Positions 1-6,999 of a DNA stretch of 64,000 nt are shown here, in pieces. The stretch comes from Verticiella alkaliphila (GTDB lineage Bacteria; Pseudomonadota; Gammaproteobacteria; Burkholderiales; Burkholderiaceae_B). The stretch covers positions 1 through 64,000 of the forward strand of contig NZ_JADCNH010000006.1 in the NCBI RefSeq assembly GCF_018904615.1, in the 5' to 3' direction. A program made the position numbers and the translations under genes. Within the stretch, counting starts at the first letter, position 1. Each line of letters opens with the position of its first letter. The notes below the pieces were generated by a model. That model was not told the origin of the DNA. It searched no databases and worked only from the letters and a program-made list of their open reading frames with translations.

Positions 1-2380
1 CGTCAGCCGGCGTCTGCCGATGCGCCCGCGCCACGTGCCTCGGCGCGGCCCCGCCCCGCGAGCCGGTGAGCACGGTCGACGAAGACGATTGGACGACGTT
101 CTGATCCCACCACGACGGCAGGAGCGCGCCCACCGACGGGCGCGCAAAGCGATCGTCGATGAGGTGCAGCACGCCCCGGTCCGTGGGCGTGCGAATCACC
201 CGCCCGGCGGCCTGCACCACTTTGCGCAGCCCGGGGTACAGGTAGGCATAGTCGTAGCCGCGTGATGTGCCGAACGCGCTCTGCAGGCGGGCCTTGAGCG
301 CCTCATTGGCCGCGTTCACCTGCGGCAGGCCCAACGTGGCCACGAAGGCGCCGATCAGGCGCTCGCCCGGCAGGTCCACGCCTTCCGCGAAGGCGCCTCC
401 CAGGACCGCGAACCCAATCCCCTGTCCCCCCGCCACGAAACGCGCGAGAAACGCGTCCCGTGCGGCTTCGTCCATCCCGGGTGTCTGTGACCATACGGGG
501 ACGTCCGGATGCTGCGCGACGACGTGCGTGAGGACGGATTCCAGATAGGCGAAGCTGCCGAAGAACGCCAGATAGTTGCCTGGGCGTGCCGCGAACTGGG
601 CTGCGAGGATATCCGTGATCGGCGCGAGCGAGCGGTCACGATCGGCATATCGGGTGGAGACATGCCGGGCGATACGCACCTCGAGTTGCTCGGCGGAGAA
701 GGGCGTGGGCACGCTCAGGCGCTGCGTGTTCGCGGGCAGCCCCAGCATGTCGGCGTAGAAATCGGCCGGGCTGAAGGTGCCTGAGAAAAGGACGGCGGCG
801 CTGACGCCGGCCCAGCGCGAGGCAAGGTGCGGCGCCGGCACCACACAGCGGATGGCCGCACCCGTGCGCGGTCTGCTGGCGGGTGCCGGTGGCTGCGTGA
901 CCTCGAAGAGCGAGTGATCGCCAAAGCGCTCGGCCAGCCGCAGAAAGTGCAGCAGGTCGAAGTAGAGTTGCTGCACGGCCGTGGCGCTCGCGCCGCTCGG
1001 GCCGGCCAGGAATTCTGCCAACGGTGCCACCGACTGCGTGAGGGCCGCCACGAAGTCGGCGTCGAGCTTGTCGGCGGCGGTGTACGGGGCGGCATGCCGC
1101 GTGGCCAGACCACGCCAGGCGGCGCCCAGACGGCGCCACACCGACGCCAGCGCGGGCGCCTCCAGACGGGCTTGCGCCACCGCTTCGCGCCCCAGGGCGC
1201 TCGTATACATGCTGCGGCCGCGCTCCACGAGATTATGGGCTTCATCCACGAGCACACCCAAGGCGTCCCCCTGGGCTTGCGCCAGAGAGAAGACCGCCGC
1301 CCGGGTGTCGAAGACGTAGTTGTAGTCGCCGACGATCACGTCGGCCCAGCGCATCATTTCCTGGCCGAGGTAGTAGGGGCAGACGGCATGATGGGCGGCG
1401 ACGGCCTTCAGGGCCGCGCGATCGAGCCAGCCTGCCTGCGCTGCCGCAGCGCGTGCGTCGGGCAGGCGGTCGTAGAAGCCGCGCGCCAGCGGACAGGTCG
1501 CCCCTGTGCAGGCGGAGCCCGGGTGCTCACACGCCTTGTCGCGCGCGACGAGTTCCAGGACGCGCAGCGGGCGCGCGCCCGCAGTGTCCAGCGTGCGCAG
1601 GGCCTGCAGCGCGAGGCCACGGCCAGGCGTGCGCGCCGCGAGAAAAACGACCTTGTCGAGCGGGCGCACGGGCATGGCCCGCAGCATGGGAAAGAGGGTG
1701 CCCAGCGTCTTGCCGATCCCCGTGGGCGCCTCGATGGCGGTGACGCCCCCGTCGCGCGCGCAGCGATAGACGGCGGCGGCCAGCGCGCGCTGGCCTGGCC
1801 GGAATGCCGCGTGAGGAAAGCCGAGGGCGGCTAGCGCGGTATCCCGGGCGCTGCGGTGGACCTTCTCGGCGTCGGCCCACGCGGTGAAACGCGCGCATTG
1901 CGTCACGAAGAAGGCTTGCAGCGCGTCGGCCGAGAGCGTCTCGTCGAACCACGTCTCGCGGGCGGCATCCAGGTCGTAATAGACCAGGCGGATGGTCAGC
2001 GCAGCAAGCCCCCGGGATTCGCACAGCAGCCAGCCGTAGATGCGTGCCTGCGCCCAGTGCACGGCGCGCTGGGAGGGAGGCTGGCGCGCGAGATCGCCCC
2101 GATGGGTCTTGATCTCCTCCAGTACCTGCGCCTCGACGTCGAAGCCATCGGCGCGACCGCGCACCTCCAGCCCCTCATAGGTGCCGCGCAGGCTGACCTC
2201 ACGCAGATAGTCTGACGAACGGCGTGCGGTGACCGCGGCATGGCCGGCCGTGCCCTCCTGGGCGGACGGCGTGATGGCAAAGCGCACGTCGATATCGCCC
2301 GTGCGAGCCGTGAATTCGCAGAGCGTTCGCACGGCCACCACGTAGCGCGCCGGCACCGGGGGAGCGAGCTCGTCAGTCAT
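1..2380 (-). CDS. ATP-dependent DNA helicase, Rad3/XPD (DinG) family, with nuclease-like N-terminus (3' end outside window)
   Basis: The reading frame starts with ATG at 2380 and stays open to position 2 (793 codons), so only the C-terminal end is missing. The first ~180 residues contain GRADGF (75-80) and LEEIK (87-91), an arrangement like the PD-(D/E)xK metal site of Cas4/RecB nucleases. The helicase core follows: Walker A EAPTGIGKT (217-225), an iron-sulfur cysteine group (C-x6-C-x4-C plus a later CPYY) as in XPD, and the Walker B/DEAH element VLVDEAHNLV. Late motif VIRTPTDRG is typical motif VI. Iron-sulfur helicases of this family unwind DNA 5' to 3'. The gene stands alone and is divergent from the toxin-antitoxin pair. 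The family is clear; the DNA substrate is unknown, and the nuclease reading rests on motif spacing only. Confidence 0.88.
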   Translation of the reverse strand, partial: MTDELAPPVPARYVVAVRTLCEFTARTGDIDVRFAITPSAQEGTAGHAAVTARRSSDYLREVSLRGTYEGLEVRGRADGFDVEAQVLEEIKTHRGDLARQPPSQRAVHWAQARIYGWLLCESRGLAALTIRLVYYDLDAARETWFDETLSADALQAFFVTQCARFTAWADAEKVHRSARDTALAALGFPHAAFRPGQRALAAAVYRCARDGGVTAIEAPTGIGKTLGTLFPMLRAMPVRPLDKVVFLAARTPGRGLALQALRTLDTAGARPLRVLELVARDKACEHPGSACTGATCPLARGFYDRLPDARAAAAQAGWLDRAALKAVAAHHAVCPYYLGQEMMRWADVIVGDYNYVFDTRAAVFSLAQAQGDALGVLVDEAHNLVERGRSMYTSALGREAVAQARLEAPALASVWRRLGAAWRGLATRHAAPYTAADKLDADFVAALTQSVAPLAEFLAGPSGASATAVQQLYFDLLHFLRLAERFGDHSLFEVTQPPAPASRPRTGAAIRCVVPAPHLASRWAGVSAAVLFSGTFSPADFYADMLGLPANTQRLSVPTPFSAEQLEVRIARHVSTRYADRDRSLAPITDILAAQFAARPGNYLAFFGSFAYLESVLTHVVAQHPDVPVWSQTPGMDEAARDAFLARFVAGGQGIGFAVLGGAFAEGVDLPGERLIGAFVATLGLPQVNAANEALKARLQSAFGTSRGYDYAYLYPGLRKVVQAAGRVIRTPTDRGVLHLIDDRFARPSVGALLPSWWDQNVVQSSSSTVLTGSRGGAAPRHVARAHRQTPAD

Positions 2381-2445
2381 GAAGGATGGGCTGGATGGAA
2401 AGCCAGTATATCAAAGGCTGTTGTGTCATCGACAGCAGCGATTTG

Positions 2446-2482
2446 GGGCAAAAGTGCATGTTTTGCCCAAAATACCTAAAAT
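2446..2482 (+). promoter_or_regulatory. Candidate operator and -10 box of the antitoxin-toxin operon
   Basis: A perfect 8-bp inverted repeat, GGGCAAAA (2446-2453) and TTTTGCCC (2461-2468) with a 7-base centre, lies between the helicase start and the antitoxin. A -10-like TAAAAT follows at 2477-2482. No convincing -35 is seen. Phd-type antitoxins normally bind palindromes overlapping their own promoter, so this is the natural autoregulation site. That role is inferred. Confidence 0.5.
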
Positions 2483-2548
2483 AGGGATATCGTCCTCTTG
2501 CCAGCGCGGCATCCGTCGCGTCGCAGGATGGCTCTCCAGGAGGTTGCC

Positions 2549-2899
2549 ATGACACTCGCTGCATCTTCGGTTCGACACACGACGCTCGAGCGGCTTCCCA
2601 GCATCTCGGCCAGCCGTCTTGTGGCGGGCATGCAAAAGGCCAGCCGCGACGTACTCACGCATGGTGCCATCGTCGTCACCAAGCACGACGAACCGGCCAT
2701 GGTGCTGATGTCCGTGGAGCGTTATCTGGCGCTCGAGCATGCGGCCGAGCCGGATTTGGACGCCCTGACGCAGCAGTTCGACGCCCTGTATGCGCGCTTG
2801 CAGACGCCGCAGGCTGCCGACCGACTCGCTGCCGCCTTCGCCATGGATCCTGACGAACTCGGCGAGGTCGCGCAGCGCGCCGCCGTCACCGGCCGGTGA
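2549..2899 (+). CDS. Phd/YefM-like type II antitoxin
   Basis: This 116-residue protein has the Phd/YefM signature. The segment SISASRLVAGMQKAS is followed by GAIVVTKHDEPAMVLMSVERYLAL, the beta hairpin that normally ends in a V-L-[IM]-S-x-E-x-Y motif. An acidic, probably disordered tail follows and would be the toxin-binding part. The ATG at 2549 is chosen because AGGAGG lies just upstream; an in-frame ATG at 2531 lacks this. The stop overlaps the toxin start by four bases (GTGA), indicating translational coupling. The expected role is to neutralise the downstream kinase and repress the operon through the palindrome at 2446-2468. The family call is good; the pairing is inferred from the overlap. 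Confidence 0.75.
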   Translation: MTLAASSVRHTTLERLPSISASRLVAGMQKASRDVLTHGAIVVTKHDEPAMVLMSVERYLALEHAAEPDLDALTQQFDALYARLQTPQAADRLAAAFAMDPDELGEVAQRAAVTGR

Positions 2900-3528
2900 G
2901 CGCACGCATCTTCGTCCTGGCCGGCGTGAATGGTGCCGGCAAAAGCAGTATCGGCGGGGCAGCAATCTTGGCGCGCGGGGCGGATTACTTCAATCCCGAT
3001 CTGGCTGCGCGCGCATTGCGCGAAGCCGATCCCACGCTCGGGTCGGGCCAGGCGAACGCGGCCGCGTGGGAGCTCGGCCGCGCGGGCCTCGAGCGGGCGC
3101 TTCGCGAAGGCGGCAACTTTGCGTTCGAAACGACCCTGGGTGCGCGCACGCTGCCCGACATGCTGCTCGCGGGCGCGCTGGATGGCGCCCAGGTGCATGT
3201 CTGGTTTGCCGGGCTCGCGTCGCCCGAGCTGCACCTTCAGCGGGTGCGCGAACGGGTTAAGGCGGGCGGCCATGACATTCCGGAAGCCAAGATTCGCGAG
3301 CGCTTCGACAGCAGCCGCGCCAACCTGATCCGCCTGCTGCCGCATTTGGCCAGCCTGCGCGTCTACGACAACAGTGCGGATGCGGACCCGAAGACTGGCG
3401 CCCGCCCGCAGCCGACGTTGCTGCTTGTCATGGAACACGGGCGCATCGTGCGTCACGCGCCGCTCGGCGAGGTGCCGACCTGGGCCAAGCCCATCGTTGC
3501 GCGAGCGTTTGCGATGCCGCCGGGCTGA
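2896..3528 (+). CDS. Zeta-toxin family kinase (putative UDP-N-acetylglucosamine kinase toxin)
   Basis: This 210-residue P-loop protein starts with GTG inside the antitoxin stop. It shows Walker A GVNGAGKS (10-17), then YFNPDLAARAL and FAFETTLGARTL. These match the zeta/PezT pattern in which an Asp or Asn after the P-loop and a downstream Thr/Glu segment shape the sugar-nucleotide site. Arg-rich helices (LQRVRERVKAGGHDIPE, IRERFDSSRANL) resemble the lid and ATP-contact region. Known zeta toxins phosphorylate UDP-GlcNAc or related nucleotide sugars and block peptidoglycan synthesis. Classical partners are epsilon or HTH proteins; a Phd-like partner is less usual. Some chromosomal family members may be metabolic kinases, so toxicity is not certain. 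Confidence 0.75.
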   Translation: MSARIFVLAGVNGAGKSSIGGAAILARGADYFNPDLAARALREADPTLGSGQANAAAWELGRAGLERALREGGNFAFETTLGARTLPDMLLAGALDGAQVHVWFAGLASPELHLQRVRERVKAGGHDIPEAKIRERFDSSRANLIRLLPHLASLRVYDNSADADPKTGARPQPTLLLVMEHGRIVRHAPLGEVPTWAKPIVARAFAMPPG

Positions 3529-3616
3529 CCGGGCCGACAACCAGCAGGTCGGGACATCATCCACGGCACCATCGGCGCCCGCGGCCTCGTTCAGGGGGAG
3601 CCGCAGGCCCGACGTC

Positions 3617-4447
3617 TCAGTCCTGCAAGGTCTCGTGCACGTTGGCCGCGCCGCGCTTCCAGTACGCGGCCGCGCGGATGCGCGACTTATTGATGCCGTG
3701 GCGTTCGACCATGACCGCACGCACGGCTTTGGCGATGCCGGCTTCGGCAGCGACCCACACATAGCCCTCCCCATCCGGCAGCACCAGGGCCTGCGCGGCC
3801 GCAACGAAGCGTGCGGGCTCGCCGGCCGGTGCGCCGTCGCGATGCAGCCATTGCAACTGGACGCGTGCGGCACTGGGCAGGGGAACCTCACCGTCCGGCG
3901 ATGGCACTTCGGCGATGACCAGCGCCGTGGCGGACGCCGGGAGCTCCGCCAGACGCCGGGCCATCGCAGGAAGTGCCGTCTCGTCGCCGATCAGCACATG
4001 CCAGTCGAAGGCCGTCGGGACGACGAAGGAGCCGCGCGGGCCGCCCACGCCCAGCCAGTCGCCAGGGGCAGCCCGGGCGGCCCATTCCGCCGCCGGCCCG
4101 TCGCCATGCAAGGCGAACTCGATGTCCAGCTCGCCGGCCACCGGGTCGAAACGGCGTGGGGTGTAGTCGCGCGCTGGCGGTCGGGCCACCCCTTCCGGAA
4201 ACACGATGCCTTGCTCAGTTGCCGTGGGCAGGGTCGGCTGCGTCTGGCCGGGCAGCGGAAAGAAGAGCTTCACGTGGTCGTCGAAGGACGCGCTCACGAA
4301 GTCCTGCAAGTCGTCGCCGCGCAGCGTGATGCAGCGCAGAAAGGGCGAGACCGCGGTCACGCGTTGTACCTGCAGCAGGCGGAACTTGAGCGGATGCCGC
4401 ACGCGCTGGGTGTCGAGCGGGCCGGCGGTGTCTTGGGTATCAGTCAT
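3617..4447 (-). CDS. Siderophore-interacting protein / NADPH-dependent ferric-chelate reductase
   Basis: This 276-residue protein belongs to the SIP/ViuB family of FAD-containing ferric-siderophore reductases. The N-terminal half has the flavin-binding block RDYTPRRFDP, diagnostic for the family, preceded by LRGDDLQDFVSASFDDHVKLFFP. The C-terminal NAD(P)H domain includes WLGVGGPRGSFVVP, LIGDETALPAMARRL and the final VRAAAYWKRGAANVHE. It would release iron in the cytoplasm by reducing Fe(III)-chelates. The start at 4447 overlaps the end of the upstream padR-type gene by 8 bases, so the two are co-transcribed. E. coli pairs the same families as yqjH and yqjI. No Fur box is seen directly upstream. 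Confidence 0.88.
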   Translation of the reverse strand: MTDTQDTAGPLDTQRVRHPLKFRLLQVQRVTAVSPFLRCITLRGDDLQDFVSASFDDHVKLFFPLPGQTQPTLPTATEQGIVFPEGVARPPARDYTPRRFDPVAGELDIEFALHGDGPAAEWAARAAPGDWLGVGGPRGSFVVPTAFDWHVLIGDETALPAMARRLAELPASATALVIAEVPSPDGEVPLPSAARVQLQWLHRDGAPAGEPARFVAAAQALVLPDGEGYVWVAAEAGIAKAVRAVMVERHGINKSRIRAAAYWKRGAANVHETLQD

Positions 4448-5051
4448 GAGAAGCAGACTCCGAAGGAGATAAGGGACAGGCCGTCTCGATGTCGGCCGCG
4501 GCACGCGCGAGGATGGCCGCGAGCTGGCGTTGCTGCGCCGGGGCCGCGGCGCTGCGCAGCAGCAGTGCTTCCTTGAGCGCGCGCCGGGCGGCGACGAATT
4601 CCGGCAGCCAGCCACTGGCAGGATCCTCGCCGTCCGGCCCGAGCGCCTGCGGCTCCTTGGACCACGTGCGACGCAGCCACGCCGTCTTGCGGGCGGCATG
4701 GTCGAGGAGGGCCCAGAGGCGAGCGAGCCGTGCCTGCTCGGCCTGCAAATGGTCCAGGCCCGCAGGGGTGGCGGCGTAGGCCTTGCGCGTACCGTGTGCC
4801 GACACGTCCGCCCAACCGCGTTCTTGCAGCAAGGCCAAGGCGGGATACAGCACGCCGGGACTGGGTACGTAGTAACCCTGGCTGCGTGCCTCCAGCGCCT
4901 GACGCAGGGCGTAGCCATGGGCAGGCTCGTCGGCCAGGAGCGAGAGCAGCAGCAGGGCGACGTCGTCCCCGGAAAACTTGCGGCCGCGCACCAGGGACGG
5001 TTCGGGGCCTGCCTGGGCCCAACCTGGCGGCGAATCTGAATGTTGAATCAT
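4440..5051 (-). CDS. PadR-family transcriptional repressor (YqjI/NqrR-like)
   Basis: This 203-residue protein has the PadR winged-helix core at roughly residues 28-105 (LLLLSLLADEPAHGYALRQAL, SPGVLYPALALLQERGW, RKAYAATPAGLDHL). A helical C-terminal dimerisation region follows. It lies upstream of and overlaps the ferric reductase gene, as in the E. coli yqjI/yqjH control circuit, so it probably represses its own operon in response to metal status. The His-rich N-terminal extension of YqjI is absent, so nickel sensing cannot be assumed. The ATG at 5051 has no Shine-Dalgarno sequence and directly abuts the tandem repeat at 5051-5074, which suggests a very short or leaderless transcript. Confidence 0.85.
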   Translation of the reverse strand: MIQHSDSPPGWAQAGPEPSLVRGRKFSGDDVALLLLSLLADEPAHGYALRQALEARSQGYYVPSPGVLYPALALLQERGWADVSAHGTRKAYAATPAGLDHLQAEQARLARLWALLDHAARKTAWLRRTWSKEPQALGPDGEDPASGWLPEFVAARRALKEALLLRSAAAPAQQRQLAAILARAAADIETACPLSPSESASHD

Positions 5052-5074
5052 ACGATATATCTTACGATATATCG
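5051..5074 (-). promoter_or_regulatory. Tandem 12-bp repeat, probable PadR operator/promoter
   Basis: Two adjacent 12-mers, TACGATATATCT (5051-5062) and TACGATATATCG (5063-5074), differ at one base. The second contains the perfect palindrome CGATATATCG (5065-5074). This AT-rich island sits in GC-rich DNA exactly at the start codon of the PadR-type gene. It is the obvious operator and may also hold the -10 box. Function is inferred. Confidence 0.6.
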
Positions 5075-5241
5075 ATACACCAAACAACACGGCATTCCGA
5101 CGTCGACCGGATCGACGATTGCATAGCCCATCGCAGCGGTGACCGTTGAACGCCAATGCCGTCCAGACGCACGATGCGAACAGACGACGTGTGCATCACG
5201 TCGCGCAGGTTGGCCCACTGCGCAGGCGGGCCAGCGCGATC
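5052..5241. other. Intergenic gap between the PadR operon and the membrane protein
   Basis: Apart from the PadR operator, the only structure is a short perfect hairpin, CGACGTG (5185-5191) and CACGTCG (5197-5203) with a 5-base loop. It lies downstream of the membrane-protein gene. It lacks a U-tract in either direction, so I do not call it a terminator. Confidence 0.4.
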
Positions 5242-5604
5242 TCAGGGCATCGTGACGTAGCGTAGCCAGGCGGGCGCGAGCCAGCCGATGATCCCGCCGG
5301 CCAGGAGCCCGAACGCAATGCCTTCGCCACCGAGGCCCAGCATCACCGTGGCGAGGCCGCCTGTGATGGCGCCGCAGAGCGTCTGCACGAGCGCGGGGCG
5401 GCGAAAGGCGGCGGGCTGGATCGAAGGCGCCGCCAGCAGGCCGAAGAAGAGGCCGAACGCGCCCATCATGATGATGGTCAGCGGCTCGCCCGCACTGAGG
5501 ATCCCGCCCACGACGGCCAGCGTGACGGCGCCGACGGCCGCGCACAGGGCACCGACACGCCAGCCCGGCGACCGGCGAGGCTGGCGTGCGAGGTGGCGCT
5601 TCAT
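5242..5604 (-). CDS. Small hypothetical membrane protein
   Basis: This 120-residue protein begins MKRHLARQPRR and then has four hydrophobic, Gly/Ala-rich segments. Examples are VGALCAAVGAVTLAVVGGI, IIMMGAFGLFFGLLAAP and GIAFGLLAGGIIGWLAPAWL. The basic N-terminus suggests it faces the cytoplasm. The start codon overlaps the stop of the upstream MFS gene as ATGA, so the two are translationally coupled and probably work together. I do not recognise the family. It could be an accessory subunit of the transporter, but nothing in the sequence proves it. Confidence 0.7.
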   Translation of the reverse strand: MKRHLARQPRRSPGWRVGALCAAVGAVTLAVVGGILSAGEPLTIIMMGAFGLFFGLLAAPSIQPAAFRRPALVQTLCGAITGGLATVMLGLGGEGIAFGLLAGGIIGWLAPAWLRYVTMP

Positions 5605-6812
5605 CGGCCTGAGGCCTCGGCCACGGCCACCGGCCGCGTCGTGCGCAATTCCTGGGCGAGCGTCATCGCCACCACCAGCAGCATGAAGCCCATGGAGGCC
5701 CAGAAGATGCCGGCGTGCCGGCCGGTGTCGATGAGCCAGGCGAAGGCGATGGGGCCTACGGCGCCACCGATGTTGAAGCCCGTGGAGACGAAGCCGAAGA
5801 CGCGGCCTTCGGCGCCGGCTGGCGAGGCTGCCCGCACCAGCATGTCGCGCGAAGGTGCGATGAGGCCGGTGAGAAAGCCGGTGATGCCCAGCACGATCAC
5901 CAGCGCAGTGCCGGACAGCGCGGCCATGGCCACGATCGCCACCAGGGCCGCGGCAACGAGGTAGGCGCCCGCCGAGACGAGACCATGGCGTTGGGTGCGA
6001 TCCGCGAGCACGCCGCCAGCGAGCACGCCGAACGCGCTCGCAAAGAGGAAGGCGGTCAGCGCGGTGTTGGCCGTCGCCAAGGGAACGGCGAATCCGCCGT
6101 TCAACGCGGTCACGGAGAAGTTCTGGATCGCCCCGGTGCTCAGGCTCAGCAGCACGAAGAGCAGCGTGAGCGACAGAATCGCGGGCGAGAGCAGCACGGC
6201 AATGGGCGCGCCGCTTGCCTTGGCGGCCCCGGCGGCGGGCTTGCGCGCCTGGCCCACCGGCATCTCGCCACGCGCGAGGTAGGCCGCACTCGCAAAGCCA
6301 ATGACGGCAGCCAGGAAGAAACCGGCACTGACGTTCACGAGTGTGGCCGTACCCAGAATCAGGACGGGCGCGAGCGCCGAGCCGAGATAACCCGCAAAGG
6401 TGTGGATCGAGAATGCCCGACCCATGCGCTCCTTGGGCATGCCTTGCGAGAGCAACGCGTAATCGCCCGGGTGATAGACGCCATTGGCGATGCCCGCCAG
6501 CGCCATCGCCAGCAGCAGCACCCAGTAGTGGCCGAACGCGCCGACCAGCGCGAAGGCAGCGCTGCCCAGGAGCAGGCCGAAGAGCAGCACCTTGCGTGCG
6601 CCGAATCGGTCGACCGCAAAGCCCATGGGCGTCTGCACCAGCGCAGACACTACGTTGAACACGCTCAAGGCCACGCCCAGCTCGATGAAGCTCACATCCA
6701 GGTAGGCCGGCAGCACGGGCAGGAGCGCCGGCAGCGTCAGCATGTGCAGGTGGCTGGTGAGATGGGTGATCGACACCTGCGCGAGCAGGCGACTGCGGGT
6801 GGAGGCGGTCAT
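5601..6812 (-). CDS. Major facilitator superfamily transporter
   Basis: This 403-residue protein has about twelve hydrophobic segments and MFS landmarks. MGFAVDRFGARKVLLFGLLLG in the first half is the loop 2-3 motif A, and GVLADRTQRHGLVSAG is its copy in the second half. AGIANGVYHPGDYALLSQGMP resembles fosmidomycin-resistance-type (Fsr-like) and related efflux carriers. The start at 6812 (MTASTRSRLLAQV) is chosen because upstream in-frame sequence is Arg/Pro/Cys-rich and not membrane-like, and runs through the hairpin at 6891-6927. It is coupled to the small membrane protein downstream. The substrate is not predictable. Confidence 0.85.
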   Translation of the reverse strand: MTASTRSRLLAQVSITHLTSHLHMLTLPALLPVLPAYLDVSFIELGVALSVFNVVSALVQTPMGFAVDRFGARKVLLFGLLLGSAAFALVGAFGHYWVLLLAMALAGIANGVYHPGDYALLSQGMPKERMGRAFSIHTFAGYLGSALAPVLILGTATLVNVSAGFFLAAVIGFASAAYLARGEMPVGQARKPAAGAAKASGAPIAVLLSPAILSLTLLFVLLSLSTGAIQNFSVTALNGGFAVPLATANTALTAFLFASAFGVLAGGVLADRTQRHGLVSAGAYLVAAALVAIVAMAALSGTALVIVLGITGFLTGLIAPSRDMLVRAASPAGAEGRVFGFVSTGFNIGGAVGPIAFAWLIDTGRHAGIFWASMGFMLLVVAMTLAQELRTTRPVAVAEASGR

Positions 6813-6890
6813 GGCGGGCAGCAAGGCGGCGTGACGAGATCCGCATGTGCGGTCAGGTGGCGCCAGAATGGGGCAAGGCCTGATCTTACT

Positions 6891-6927
6891 CCTGCAGGCG
6901 CGCACCGTCATGGTGCGCGCCTGCAGG
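6891..6927. repeat. Perfect 16-bp inverted repeat (strong hairpin)
   Basis: CCTGCAGGCGCGCACC (6891-6906) and its exact reverse complement (6912-6927) flank a 5-base loop, GTCAT. It lies between the stop of the FAD oxidase gene (7000) and the start of the MFS gene (6812), both on the minus strand. No U-tract follows on either strand, so it is not a classic intrinsic terminator. It could be a processing stem, a U-less terminator or a dispersed repeat unit. Confidence 0.75.
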
Positions 6928-6999
6928 GCACCCCCAGGGCGGAACAAGACGTCCACGCGACACCGAGACTCCGCGCCGGGGGCAACGCGGCAACGGCTG

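Noticed and set aside
2896-3528. Reading the zeta-type kinase as part of a phage-defence island with the helicase
   Set aside because: The helicase is divergent and separated by its own promoter region, and no other defence gene is nearby, so the link is only proximity.
5242-6846. A 534-codon minus-strand frame covering the MFS gene and the small membrane protein
   Set aside because: It is in frame only with the 120-residue protein at its end. The MFS gene uses a different frame with proper membrane helices.
6891-6927. Calling the perfect hairpin an intrinsic terminator
   Set aside because: Neither flank has a T-run, so it lacks the U-tract such terminators need.
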